Notes: generated by a model from the letters alone, not told the origin. A DNA stretch of 64,000 nucleotides from Varanus komodoensis (GCF_004798865.1 NW_025335268.1:119488235-119552234); one strand, 5' to 3'. Numbered from the stretch's first letter, positions 22,865-35,269 are shown. A program made the numbers and translations.

Positions 22865-24905
22865 AGAGAACCTTCAAATATGAACCCGATTGTTTAAGGG
22901 GAATACAAGCCCCTCCACAATAGGTTTAATATCATTCATCTGGGCAGATGAACCATTCACTAACAGTAACTCCATCTTGTCTGGGTTGAGTTAATTAGCT
23001 CCCATGTCCAGGCACTGATTCAGAGTAGTCTTACCTCACCTGGATTTGATGAAAAGGGGAGATACTGCTGGGCATCATCTGGATAGTTATAACACCTCAG
23101 GCCAATCCTCCAGATAACTTCCCCCAATATTGATGCTAAGTAGTACGGGATATAAAACTGCCCTCTGGAACCCCAAAGTGTTCCACAAAGCAATAATTTT
23201 CTGCACCATCTACTTGAATCAGTTGTCCAAGAGCCCCTGCAATGAAGTACCTCCAGCTGCCAACCCAGACAGTCTACCATGGTCAGTGGCATCAAAAGTA
23301 ACTGAGAGATCCAACAGGGTCTCGCTCCCCAATCTCCCTTTTGGCAAAGGTCATCTAACAGGGTGCCAAAGGTAGTTTATGTTTCAGAACCAGGTCTGAA
23401 GCCTCACTGAAATGTAGACAATCCATTTCATTCAAAAGTGATTGGACTTCACTAGCAACACTAGCAACCACCTGCTCAAACACTTTTCCCAAGAAGAGAA
23501 TACTGGCTACTAGTATACAATTGTTATCAATGTCTGGATCCAGGTTTGCATTTTTTAGAAGAGGTTTACTGACTATCTCCTTTAAAAGACTGGTACTATT
23601 ACCTTTTTCAAGGAGGAATTGACAACCTTCTGGATGCATTCTAATATTCCCTCCCTATTAGAAGTAATAGGCCAGGAAGGGTGAGAGTCAAGTACCCAGC
23701 ACTTTGTTCACATCTTCAGGTCTCAACATTTTAAATTTGACTAATAAAACTGGACAAGTTCTCTGGAGAAGTCAATTAAAGCATTAATTGTGATGTCCAA
23801 TTTGTGACTGATCTGAGCAACTTTATCTTCAAAGTACCATACAAACTTGCCATAACATGCTGCCAAGGGTTCCCATGTTTTTCTCCTTGGCTCAGTTTAC
23901 AGCAAACTAGGAACCACTTGGAAAACCAGTGCTGGATGACACCGGGGAGATGTAATGGTTGTGGAAAAGAACTCCATCTTTGCTTACTGCCATAGAATAG
24001 GCTTGATAATGAGCTCTAACCTCTGTTCAGTCCCATATGGCACAAATTTTCTTCCATCTGTTTGTGTTCTAGCTGTTTTTCTTCTTGCTTCATTACCCTC
24101 AGCTCAAGTGTATATCAAGGAGCTGCCTGGGTTCTGTTAAGGAGAGGAAGTATAGGTACGATTGTGTCTTCTGCCTGAGTCATTTCCGTATTCCCCAGAG
24201 TGATCAGAGCTCTGACATGAGCACCAGTTGTACCAAACGGAAAGTTCCCAGGACTCTCTGGAATCTGTCAGCCTCTCCCATGTAGAAAGAAAATGCTGCT
24301 TAGAGTCTAAAGCTCAGCAGGAAATGATCTGACAACAGGGTTAATGTTAATTCCCCCACTTTCAGTTGATATCCTCCTGCCCAGTCAAGAAAACCAAGAG
24401 TTGAAACAGCCCCATGGTTGTCTTGGAGGCCATGAAGTCATCTTGTTCAAGATTCAGCAACCTTGGCATGGCAGACACTATCTCTGTCAGGTATTGGAGG
24501 AAGGCTGAATGGCAGTGGGGTGGGCAGTACAGAAGCAAAATCCTTAATCAGTCTCTGATACTCAACACAAAATCCAAACATTTGAGTTCAGCACTGGAAT
24601 TGACAAGAAACCTAGAAAAGGGGATAAAATTCCTACAAACTACAGCAATGTCCCACAACCCTGACTCTCAATCTGATGTTAGTGCTACACTGAATATAGA
24701 GTGGGACACAGTTGGGAAAGACACAACACTCCTATTCCCTCACCCAAGTTTCAGTAATACATGTTGGGGCAATCATCTAATCCACAATTACATCGTGGAT
24801 GAGGGAGGTCTTATTTTGGACTGACCTGGTACTAAACAGCACTACCACCAGATCTGAGGACGAACTGGTAAGACTGCCAGGAGCCATCTCATTGGAGGAA
24901 GAAAG
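22865..24905 (-). mobile_element. L2-like LINE, endonuclease to RT region, antisense
   Basis: About 2 kb of a LINE ORF2 read on the minus strand. The right end (24,750-24,905) is the endonuclease part and mid-RT lies around 23,380-23,640. Visible blocks include NANLDPDIDNN, ILFLGKVFEQVVASVASEV and LNEMDCLHFSEAS, equal to the family's 'NYRPV..LPFLGKV.ERVVA' and 'LDPFQSGFRPG'. Toward 23,020-23,110 comes LGEVIWRIGLRCYNYPDDA, the catalytic block with YADD changed to YPDD. At 22,870-22,990 are 'VEGLVFPL' and the antisense of the 'LNPDKTE' block. The RT is broken by stops and frameshifts and the 3' end is missing. The longest plus-strand frame here (24,414-24,824) is only the antisense of the endonuclease. 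The 5' end faces the 5' end of the plus-strand copy at 26.4 kb. Confidence 0.8.
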
Positions 24906-26394
24906 TAGGCATAAGATGCCTAGTTCCCCCACTGGCTTGTTAATCCTTACATGCTATACCTCTCCCTGCCCATGATTATAATAATAGGAGAATACCCTTC
25001 TCCCACTGATTCAAGATTCCAAGTTTACTAGATAGAATGTTGTTCCACAGCATGAAATACCTAGCAGAAATTATTATACTTTTCATGTGAATACACAGTT
25101 TATGAGAAGTGTATATACGCAGTCTCACCCATGGTATTTTGTGACTACCTATTTTTATATTTAGTAAGTCTCCTTGTCTGATTTTTGTGGAAGATAACAA
25201 TGGCTATGGTTTATTTTGCATGTAAGTATATCCAGCTCTTACCCTTTTGAGCTCTCAGGCCCATTTACCACGACTCCAGCCAACCCTAACCACAGTAGTG
25301 CTCAACTGTCTACCTCTTACAAAGCTTTTAAACAATGGAGTGAAGGCACTTCAGGTTATTCTTCATCCTCCAAGTGTTGAGTACCACAATTTATGACAAC
25401 ATAGAAGAAAAACACTTTTGAATACAGTTCAAGACCAAGATGAAGTGCTATTGTAAGGGCCAGAAATCTCTCCTTCTCATTTATTTTTTGAGCTAATGCC
25501 AAGCTTCTCAAAACTAATTGAATTGAAGAAGTAGCACATCTAAAATATTCCACAGAAAACAACCATTGTGTTCAGCTGCAGGAATGGGTCCAAGTGATGC
25601 ATTTCTGAACAAGACAAATTCACAGCCACCACAATTCACAACCCAGTCTGGGTCATGGCCCAGAGTTCCGAATCCCACATTCCAGGGAAGAAACTTGATA
25701 CAAAGAACATCTTCCAGGGGAACTTGCCTCCATATCAGCTTTAGATGATCCTGCTTTCTCAGGAGTTCAAGTACCTTAAGACTTTGTGTTGCCCTCCTCA
25801 GACTTCAACTTGGAGATAACAGTAGATAACAGTGTCCAGAATAATCAGGTGGGGTCATTAGAGGCTTGTCCCACTGGGGAGGGAGCTAGTGCCCAAAGGA
25901 AGTTATTGTCCTATGTGAGGCTTACTGTGGATGCACTAGCTGTTGAGAGTAATATCCAATCCCGCCTTATCTGACTTCCAGGCTATGACCACTCAGAGCT
26001 GTCTAGGGTACTACCTTCTTTGGCTTATTTAACTTCTGCTATGCTCTCTTCTTGGTCTAAATCCTACTTATTGCAATCTGAGTTCTGCTTCTTTACTTTT
26101 GCTGTACACAAACCTGCCTTCTGCTTGGCAGGTTCTGCACTTGGATTTGAGTTGTGTTAACTTGCTTCTCTGGCACCTATATGTAGCACATGCTCTCATT
26201 CAAACCAGAACCCCTCTGACTGGGACCACTGCCTAGGAAAGAACACCTGGATAGTTTGTTCTGCACAGAACAACTGCTAAAAAGGCAAGCCAAATACTTT
26301 TATCAACAAGTATAGGTGCTACTGCCAAAGGAAGTTAGATAATGGGTTTGTGTATAAAAAAGTGATGTAAGGTCAAACTACATGCTCATTTTAA
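24906..26394. other. Unassigned sequence between two head-to-head LINEs
   Basis: No exon or repeat was recognised with confidence. The stretch 25,840-26,260 has CT-rich runs and could be a decayed LTR or LINE 5' UTR, but I see no terminal repeats or target duplication. Confidence 0.35.
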
Positions 26395-28490
26395 GTCCAG
26401 TTTGCCTGGTGCTGCCCATGAGTTCTTGTCAATCATGGCAGTCCTGCCTGTTCCAGTTGGTATCTGGACACACACATACTGCTGGATGCACACTTGATTT
26501 GAACAGCTGGTTTTGAAAACTGAGGTTTCTGCACCCTCAGTCTTAGTTTGGTCAGATCATTACCTGGTCAAGGCTAAGATCACAGCCTCTTTTTGTGTCC
26601 CTGTAGAGATAATGGCCCTGTTAGAACAGTCTGCCCCCAAACACTTATGGATCCAATTAGAATTCCAGTCAGCCCTTGAAGTTTCTTTGGCCATTTCTGC
26701 CATTGATCCTGTTCTGTCCCAGGTCACAAAATGGAATCAGGAATTGCCTAAGGCTTTAGACACAATTGTTCCTGAGCATCTTCTCCATCTTGCTTCCAAA
26801 AGTGCTCTGATGTATGAAGAAGGAAAGATGACAACTGGACTTTCAATGCTGAAAACCTGGACTCACCTCTGACAAAAATCTTTATAGAGAGCATCTTCAC
26901 TCCTATGAGGTGAGGATACGAGTAGCAAAAGATTTCTTCTCTGCTCATATCATGTCCACAAAATCATGTCTAGCAATACTGTTTAGGGTGGCAGGAGATT
27001 TGTTTCAAGGCCCAATGTCCCTAACCTATCTTTAGCACCATCAGTTGCTCACTGTGAGGCTTTTAACAACCATTTTGCAGGTAAAATTTCTTGGATAACG
27101 GCTGAGTTTGATGTGATCATGCAGGTAGAGATTGATACACAGGTGACTAACAACTTGGGGGTTGTCCTGGATCAATTTCAATTTGTAAGTCATGATGATG
27201 TTGACAGGCTGCATGGACTGGTTGGAAAAACCACCTGCCCTCTCAATCCATGTCCATCTTGCCTGGTATTTCAGGGGGTGGAAGCACTGATATTATGCCT
27301 TATCATTAATGTTTCTTTCAGAGATGTTAAGGTTCTTGCCTGCCTGAAAGAAGCTATTGTATGGTCTCTCTTCAAGAAAAGTAGTTTGAACCTCCTGGAC
27401 CTTAACAACTTTAGACCAGTCTCAAACATACAATTTCTTTGTAAAGTAATCAAGAGGATAGTATCTCTCCAGCTCCAGGCAGTTCTAAATGCTACTGATT
27501 TTCTAGACCCATTTCAAACTGGCTTCAGAGCAGGACATGGAACTGAGACTATTTTGGTTGCTCTAGTGGGTGATCTACAACTTAGAATTGACAGGGGGGC
27601 TGGGTCCTTGTTGGTTCTGTTGGATCTCTCAGTAAGAAGCCTTTGATTCTATTGACCATAGTATCCTTCTGGACCATCTGAAGGAAGTGGGAATTGGAAC
27701 CACTGCAAAGCATGGGTTGCTCATTACCTTATGGGTTGTTTCCTCATGGTAATGCTTGGAGACTGTTGCTCTTCTAAGAATGAGCTGACTTGTGGAATCC
27801 CCCAAGGCTCCCTTCTCTCTCCAGTGCTGTTTAACATATACATGAAGCTGCTGGGAGAGATCATCCAGAAGAGTGGATCTCCTTGGCGACATAGAGGTAT
27901 GTGAGGGAATGTCACATGGAGATGGGTAGAGACCTGTTCTCCCCTGCAGAGGAAGGCAGGAAGTGCTGCAATGGAGCAAAGCTCAGGGAACCAAGGTTTC
28001 ATTTAGATGCCAGGCAGCACTTCCTGACAGTTAGGACCCCGAGGGTGTGGAATGGGCTTCCACGAGAGGTCGTTGAGGCCCCATCGGTGCGGGTGTTCAA
28101 AGATAGGCTGGACATGCACATGGTGGGCATGTCATGAGTGGAACCAGCTGGTGCCGGAGGTCAGACTAGATGGCCTGGGAGGCCCCTTCTGACTCGCTCT
28201 TTTTCTATGTTTCCTTCTCCTTATCATTATCTGCTGCTTCTTCTAGAGACAGCATTTCCTCTCTGAATACTGCCTTAAGCTGGTAATGGACTGGATGAGG
28301 GAAAACAAACAAATTGCTGCTGAATCCAGGGAAAATGGAGATGCTTGCTGTTCAGAGGTCACACTCCCCCTGAAAGACCATTTTCACATTTTGGAGGTCC
28401 TGCTTGAGTCAGCCCTTCAGATGTCAGCTCAGACAGAATGTGTGGTCAAGAGTCTCTGCTCTCAGCTTTGGCTTCCACTCTCCATCCACA
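26395..28490 (+). mobile_element. L2-like LINE, endonuclease-RT ORF remnant, split by a CR1
   Basis: Near 26,470-26,500 the frame reads THTAGCT-type residues (family GHTLDLI). At 26,513-26,872 it includes LVWSDHYLVKAKI, the C-terminal endonuclease motif 'SWSDHFLV', with a stretch open for 119 codons. From 27,113 an open frame of 177 codons covers the linker and RT fingers: FRPVSNIQFLCKVIKRIVSL, LDPFQTGFRAGHGTET and GSLLVLLDLS. The segment from 27,650 to about 27,880 continues through the 'GVPQGS.LSP..FNIY' block in shifted frames. A CR1 then interrupts, and after it the element resumes with MDWMRENK and VTLPLKDHFH (28,286-28,490). It is dead: several frameshifts and no 3' end. The clade is inferred from RT motifs. 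Confidence 0.82.
27885..28222 (+). mobile_element. CR1 LINE 3' end inserted in the L2-like LINE
   Basis: Starts near GACATAGAGGTATGTGAGGG and continues with family blocks: AAGCTCAGGGAACCAAGGTT, CAGGCAGCACTTCCTGACAG, TGTGGAATGGGCTTCCACGA, and GTCAGACTAGATGGCCTGGG followed by CCCTTCTGACT. It ends with the CR1-type octamer tail TTTCTATGTTTC and has no poly(A), as known for CR1. The RT text of the host L2 element is interrupted here and resumes after it, so the CR1 is younger. The 78-codon frame at 27,901-28,137 is the terminal ORF2 piece (F.LDARQHFLTVRTPRVWNG). A same-subfamily copy lies antisense at 59.57 kb. Confidence 0.88.
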
Positions 28491-31477
28491 GTGATCCCAA
28501 TTCAGCTGAGGGCCCTGTGCAGTTACTTTTAAGTAATCAAAAACAGCATGAGGAACTACATCTATAATAAATAAGTAGTTTGGGAAAGAATAGACTAGTA
28601 CATGTCTCTGGTCCTGGTGCACAAGGCATGACAACATGGTAATATGAGTGCTGAAATCATTTTCAAGTAAATAACTGGATATATTGACCAATGGAGAGAA
28701 AAGCAGATGCTCCTTTCTTCCAGAGGCTAATAAAGGCTGAGTGATAATGTGTACATTGGTCTTTATATTATAATTTATGGGATCAAATGTCCTTGAAGTC
28801 TACTGTTCCCGTGTGGTTTCTTTGTAGAAGACTCAGTTGTGCCTGTGCTTAAGCAGCACTTTGTTTCAGTGGGATAAATGCAAGAAAAAAATGGAAAAGT
28901 ATAATAAATGTTGCAATCAGACAAGACAACATTCATCGGTTCCTTCACTTTTAATAGAGGGCACAAAAAGGCCATTGCTGCAAACACTTGAGAATCAATC
29001 ACCATTGGAAAATCTTCTATTGGTGAAGATGAGTCAACATTCCATTAATCAACAGTTGATCTTTGCCATATGACTGTGACAGCGGAAAAGACTGCAGACT
29101 AGCTCAGGCAAGGGGTCGCTTTTCCAACTTGAGGGCTGCATTGCTTCTAGAAAAAGACATTGGTGGAAGCAGAGGAATGCATGCCAGATGTAGGCAGAGC
29201 TTCAGACCATGCCATGAACACAGACACAGACACACACACACATACTGCTTCCTCAGTGGCTGTCTCCTCAAGGCCCCAGGAACACTGCCCCCAGCTTTTT
29301 CAGGGGAAGTGCCATAGCAAAAGCCTTGCCCAGGAAAATGGGGAACCTGGCAGGCAAATTCAGCCAGTATACCAGGGATTCCTCATTCCTCAACAGGCTT
29401 CTTTCTTCAACAATGGCTTGAAGATTAGAATCTTTATGTAGTTAAGTTTCCTCAGGTCAAATTCATGATGTCAGGGTCAGATATAAAATAGAAGCATATG
29501 ATCCTGAGTCCCCATCTCAGCCCATGTCCTGTATTTACCTAATCCTGCATTTAAATTATGCTTTGTTTTTACAAGAAACGTGCACAGATTGAATCTTAAG
29601 ATGTTAGCATATAGATATAAAAAGGGAATCAGGCCTTACATTTTCTCTTAAACCCTATATTGGAAAACCTGTACAAAGGCAACTCCTCACTAAGACCCAA
29701 AGCATAACTTTGCTATAAAGCAACAGTCCAGGATAATGGCACACAAGGGATGTGGCACAGAGAGCAAAACCTTGTAATAAATACTTTCTGAAAGCTAAAG
29801 CCAGGTTTGATCCATACCATCCCCAGGGCTACTTATAATTGTTATTATCAGATTATTATGTGCCTTTTTAGAGGAAACTGGTTAATGATGACTGCTAAAA
29901 CTATTTCCAATAATGGATTACATGGCCAATATTTATGGTGCTATTTCACCCTCAATTCTGATCAGCTTTTGTTGATTCATAACACTGTCATCCTCTTTAA
30001 GAGCCTGTAGTCAATTGCATTATAGAGAGTATAATGAATAGACCTACCTGCTTCTGATCAAAGCAAGTTTGCTAAAGAACAGTACACAGTACAGCTACCA
30101 TAAAGGGGGATTCAAATGGGCTCTTCCTGCATGAAGTACATATAATGTTTTTCTGTAAATCAGCCTAAACTGATTTTTTAAAAGTCTGTCAATTCCTTCT
30201 AACAGACAAGGCTCTGAATCTGCTAAGGAGCATTTCTAGTTTTGCAAATGGAACAGTAAAAGAACTGAGATTGACTCCTACTGATCACAGAACACATTTG
30301 TAATAAGTGAAAAATAATTTTAGGACTGCAAACATTTGATATCATGTTTTACCAAGATGGATTTATCATGCAATATTTATTAGCAGATAACAACTGTTTC
30401 CCTAGCCTGCATTTCTATCAAGTACTAAGTTTATCTATCCTATGTATCTAACAATAGCCAAAGCATAGACATTTTTACTGCTTTTAATGTCATGCCTCAA
30501 ACCCAAGAGCTTAAGATCTCTAGGACTGAACTGTATGATCCAATATATAACTATTGGCTATATTTCTTTCATATGATACCAGCTTTTTGGGATAAATAAC
30601 CGAATGTTTGTTAGCAACGGCATTGAGACACATATGTTTCTTCTTGCAATCTGATAATTTAGGGTCTGCATTTAATATCTGTCTATCTTTAGCATTATAG
30701 CAATAATTATTCCCCATTTTCAAGTTATCAGGTTTGGTGAAAGAGTGAAAGGGACTCTAGGAAAAAAGAATGAGTCAAACATGCAAGAGGATCATAGTCA
30801 TAGGGGGCTGATCAAGTCAAGATAAGTCAAGGTCCTTGTACAGTCATGAAGAAGTTAATCTTGCAGTAGAAAGTACTGGTGGGAGCCTCACTTTCATGCA
30901 GGCAGAGATCATGGCTATTAATATATATTCTGTGCATGATTTTACAAGCATTCTTCCTTAGTCTATTTGTTCTGCACTCCTCCCTGTTGTGCCTTGGGTT
31001 TTCCTCCCCTTCATTTATTTCTGTTCTCCTTTAGAGGATAAGATGTTGCCAAACCAATGAACTATGCACAAGTAATGTCTGAATTATCTGTAGCTTGAAT
31101 GATAAATTCTTTTGGCACTCAGGTTGCCCTAAGCTTCTGAAATACCTTCTCTCAGCTCTGGCCATTGGAGTTTTGTTTTATATTGGTGTGTGATACTTTG
31201 TTTTGTGTTTTGGGTGGCACAATTTGAAAGCTCTGTGCAAGCTCTAAAGGGTTGTTTTAATCATCAGGATCCAGATGGTGCCTCTGTAGTATAATAAAAC
31301 ATTCAGACTGAGACTAGGTTAGGCTTACTGTTATACATCTCCCTAGTAAAACCGCAAGATGCACAAGGACAACAAATTTTTTCCCAAAGGAAAAGTCTAA
31401 TACAAAGAAATTAACACAAGTAAAAAGACAGGCACCATCAGTTGCAAAGAAACAAGCATGTCTCATAAACTCTGGCA
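28491..31477. other. Unassigned sequence, possible hAT-type repeat near 29.1 kb
   Basis: Mostly unrecognised. Around 29,100-29,210 the words GGGTCGCTTTTCCAACTTGA and GGGCTGCATTGCTTCTAGA resemble the end of a reptile hAT-like repeat, with a possible counterpart near 29,330-29,395. A short (AC)n run lies at 29,219-29,243. No exon found. Confidence 0.4.
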
Positions 31478-31985
31478 GAGGTTGTCAGGATCCGAGGCAG
31501 CTCAGGGTTCCCTCTGCTGGACAAAGGCCAGAATAACAGCCCTGATAGTTGCAGGATTGGACCCATAACCTACTGCAGCTATCAGGGCCTTTACAAGTGG
31601 CACCTGGAATATAAGCACTTGCTCTTCCCTCCAGAAGCTGCCTCAATATGGAGGTTTCCTGAATTGTTGTGGTTGTCTTGCTTGCTCCTTGTGTTCTGAC
31701 CTCTGTGTCCCTCCAGTCTTACTCCAGTCACTCAAGCGCTGCCTCAGTCCTGCCCCAGTTTCTCCAGTCATGCTCTGATCTTGTTCCAGCCCTGCTCCAG
31801 TTGCCCCTGCCCTGCTCCAGTCTAGCTCCAGCTCTTAAGGCACCTGCTTGTCTTCTTGGTTCTCTGACCTTTAGGGTATTTTTGACTTTGCTTCTGGACT
31901 GACCCTTGTGCTGCACCCTGGTAGCCTGGGTCCCAGTGCTCCCGTCTGCTGTTTCACCACCCACACCCCAGAAGATGACAGAGGT
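31478..31985. repeat. 5-bp target duplication GAGGT around solo LTR
   Basis: GAGGT occurs immediately before the LTR (31,478-31,482) and immediately after it (31,981-31,985), an exact duplication. Confidence 0.85.
31483..31980 (+). mobile_element. Solo LTR of an LTR retrotransposon (fossil)
   Basis: A 498-bp block that begins TGTCA and ends TGACA, the inverted ends usual for LTRs, and is flanked by a perfect 5-bp duplication. A TATA-like AATATAAG lies near 31,608. The middle (about 31,700-31,840) is CT-rich with repeated CTCCAG/CAGTC words, as in some reptile Gypsy-type LTRs. No internal region or second LTR is present, so it is probably the product of recombination between two LTRs. The exact duplication suggests a moderate age. 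Orientation rests on the TATA-like site and is tentative; ERV is the alternative family. Confidence 0.75.
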
Positions 31986-32954
31986 AAAACCTACTCCAGG
32001 ATATAGACCCTGAACACAATTCTGAAATGGGGGATTCACTGCGAAACACACACAAATTCTAAGGCCAGGAATAGTAGCCACAACTAAAACCAGTCCTAAA
32101 GTGTATTTCCACAAAAAATTAAATATTCTAGGAAACAGATTTGCCTCCTTTCTGGTATGGTTATTAACCAGGTTTATTCCCAAGCCCATAACCACCATTT
32201 CACCAATCATTTAAACCATGCATATTCTGAGACTATACCCTGCCAGAGACAATTCCCAGCAGAAGTAGGGCACCAGCACTCATTCTGCTAAAACAGGAAT
32301 TTTTATGTCTGAAAGTAAGTAAGCAAGCACCATTTAGTTCATCTTGAGCTTCCTTGCAAACTGTTAAGCAAGCACAGCTGGTGTTAGGCCCTAACCAGAC
32401 TGATGCATTCAAGAGTTAGTTAAGAAGAAAAAATTTCTGTGACATGATTTCTCTGATATAAAGTAAGCTTGGGACAGATCAGCCTCAGTCTCTTTACATC
32501 TGAAATCTTCAGATGAGCTCAAAGAAAGTTTGTGGCATGATGGAGGACATGTTGCTCTGAATCCAAACCGAATCTCTAACTGGTTCAGGATGTCCGAAAT
32601 AGTTCATGGGGTCAGCCTCCCTTTGCCTTTGAAGTAACAGCTGGACAACCTGGCATCCTTACTGACACATTGGCAAGACCTTCTTCTAAATGTAATGAAA
32701 GAAAGCATATTACAGTTTGTAACAATAATGAGTGCCTTCTTATCATCTTTCCTCTGACATCAGGGGCACCCAGAGAAGGACCTCATTTGAACTTTCTCCT
32801 CAGTGGCTTTGCTTCATTCTGCTGCCTACTCTTGTTTTCTTCTTTAATACATCTTCCCTCCTTGGGTATCTCCAACTATTTCTTACCCATCTACCTATTG
32901 GCACTAACTGTCTTATACTCCTATCCTGTTAGCTTTTCTGTCCATTCTACTTTT
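31986..32954. other. Unassigned sequence
   Basis: No recognisable gene or repeat. The 134-codon frame at 32,670-33,074 runs partly into the antisense L2-like fragment and has no domain. Confidence 0.4.
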
Positions 32955-33345
32955 CACTCACTTTCCAAGCCCCTTGGGATCAAGTATCACACCAGCATCT
33001 TGAACTGGGCTCAGAAGCAAATCAGCAACTACAGGAACTTGTACTTGATTAGATATGTTCCCAGTGAGCTGTAATGGTTAAAATCCTAGCAGACACATTT
33101 CTAACAGCTGTAGTTTCTGAACCCTGTTCAAGTGCAAACAGACATTCAGTGTACCACAATAGTCTAAATGGGAAAGCACTACAGCATGGATCGCTGCAAC
33201 ACAGCACCTTGTCCACCTTGCTTAGCTGATAAACAAGAGACACCCTCATCTCAAAGTGATAAGGCTGGATCAAGAAATACTCCCGAACTGCAAAGCTGGT
33301 CCTTTACCAGGCATATTATATCATCCACACCGAATAAATGATTTC
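32955..33345 (-). mobile_element. L2-like LINE fragment, antisense
   Basis: Contains CATCTTGAACTGGGCTCAGA (the antisense 'RAQFKM' block) near 32,995. It is followed by GTACCACAATAGTCTAAATG, GGATCGCTGCAACACAGCAC and GAACTGCAAAGCTGGTCCTT, in the family order for the antisense RT C-terminus. Truncated on both sides. Confidence 0.65.
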
Positions 33346-33429
33346 CTCTTTTCCTAGGTACAATATTTTATTATCTGCTTGATTGTTAAATACCCACTCA
33401 AAAATGCATTGTCTCTCTTTATTTCATAT

Positions 33430-33470
33430 ATATGTGTGTGTGCGTGTGTGTGTGTGTGTGCGCGCGCGCA
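33430..33470. repeat. (TG)n-(CG)n alternating purine-pyrimidine repeat
   Basis: TATG, a GT run with one GC change, then CGCGCGCGCA. It is a strict purine-pyrimidine alternation of about 40 bp, the type able to adopt Z-DNA. Confidence 0.95.
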
Positions 33471-35269
33471 CAATGTCTTACCTTCCTCAAATAATTGCCA
33501 GACAGGATTTTTATCTTGTTAATTTGCCCTTATCAGGGATCCCAAACATGTGAAGTCCATGACCATGTGAAACATAATGAAGATGGGAACTTAAATGTGC
33601 AATTGAATTGAACTGAACACAGAAGAGAGTGCAGTACAAGGTAACTGTACACATTCTGTAGTTGTCTAAAATTAGGGATTATGGCTTCTACAACAAGGGG
33701 TTGCTGTTTGAAGAACCTCTAATTTTAGAAAATGAGTTGCTGCCACTTTTTAATTGATGTCATTATGTTTTAAGTCAAATAAAAACGAGAAAAGGGAAAG
33801 AAAAGAAAAGAAATGCCATCTAATCCTAACCCTGCACCTCCACTAGTTCTGTTGAGTCAGTGGAATTCACTGCTAAAGCAATTTAAGCTAGCACCCCTAA
33901 AGCAACCCTAGAAATGAACAAAATATTCTTCTGTGAAAAACACTTTTTTAAGTTCTGTTGATCCATCCTGTTCCACAAACTAGCATTTGTACTAATTTCA
34001 AGTTGTTTCAGTAGCCAAAAAATTCCCATTGCGCTAGCAGTAGGACCTGCTAGTATACGGGCAGCCTAGAATATTGCCCCTTTTCTCTTTGACTCCTGTT
34101 TTCTGAAATACTAGTCATGGGGATTGAGGGACAGGACTGCAGTAATTTGCACTGTATAGTTTTTGAAATGGCTGGACAATTAGAGGCAACTTCCCTGCTT
34201 CAACAAAAATATCAGACTAGAAAAGGCAGAGACACACAACCATATTTCCTCTGGATACTGGGTTTCTGTTCCATCCTTCTTCAACTAAAACTTTATATAC
34301 CACAGAGAAATAAAATGGGAAAATGCTACTGTCACATTTCTCTTAGCAACTTCACTGCTTGTCTTTAAAAAAATCTGTATACTGACTTTGGGAATATAGG
34401 TTGTAATTATTGCAAGCCTACAATTTTGTCATTTCTTGGCTTCTCAACAAATATGTTTTAAAAATGTTAACATGTGCATTTATAGTAATTTTCTGCTTTT
34501 TATTTCAAGACTTCCATTGAGACATTTCACAGCCTCTCTTACTGTGAGAGCTCTAGGGAGAAATGTGTACACTAATTTCACAGAAATCCAGTAGGTTCCT
34601 CCCTAATGTGAAATTTTTACAAAAGCTCACCATCCAGTTTTGGAACACCCTACACAGCTATCATAGTTTGAATGAGCAAAGTGTTTCATTAAACTTCTGA
34701 GTTCCACCATTTTAAATTGTTATTATCTCTGCATACGCACAATATTGCTTTTACTTTTCTCTGAGTATCTAAAATGAAAATCCATCAGGCTAAGACATTT
34801 GGTCTTGCTTTTTTGTTTATTCTGTAAGTTTCAATGTATTTTGTCAAACTGAACTTCCAAGTTCGCTTGTTTTAGTCATTCAGTCCAGACTCTTGCTCCC
34901 TAAATCTTGCCTAACTCTGTATTTTTAGGAATATGCTACTCAGTCATTATCTCAGTATTCTCTGTATACTTAACTCTGCAGTTTCTCCATCAACATCTAA
35001 TTCTAATATATGTATCTACAGCTGCATCATGCTGTAGAACCCAAGGAGGAAAAAAGCTATTTATCCAACTTCTCCTTTCCTATTTATCGAGTACTCCTCT
35101 TGTCATGTCTATCTGGGTATGTATGAAAGTTGCTCAAGGATAAACGTAGTAGCTATTTTTGCACATAACACTAAGCAATACCATAAAGTTAAACCAATCT
35201 TACCTTGTGTCTAGTAGCTACACATTCGCAAGGTAACTACTCACAAGTACATTCTGCGCACCTCCATCT
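33471..35269. other. Unassigned sequence
   Basis: No gene or repeat recognised. Purine-rich AAAGAAAAGAAAAG run near 33,795-33,812. Confidence 0.45.

Noticed and set aside
24414-24824. 136-codon plus-strand frame
   Set aside because: It is the antisense of the endonuclease part of the minus-strand L2-like LINE; the plus-strand translation has no domain.
25840-26260. Possible LTR
   Set aside because: CT-rich but no TG/CA ends or flanking duplication could be placed.
26513-26872. 119-codon frame considered as a separate small gene
   Set aside because: SWSDH-type endonuclease end in phase with the downstream RT; part of the L2-like LINE.
27113-27646. 177-codon frame considered as a host gene
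   Set aside because: FRPVSN, DPFQTGFRAGHGTET and LLVLLDLS identify it as LINE reverse transcriptase.
31728-32210. 160-codon minus-strand frame
   Set aside because: It starts outside and runs antisense through the CT-rich middle of the solo LTR; no known protein pattern.
32670-33074. 134-codon plus-strand frame with a hydrophobic stretch
   Set aside because: It overlaps an antisense L2-like fragment at its end, has no start context or neighbours, and the hydrophobic residues follow T-rich composition.
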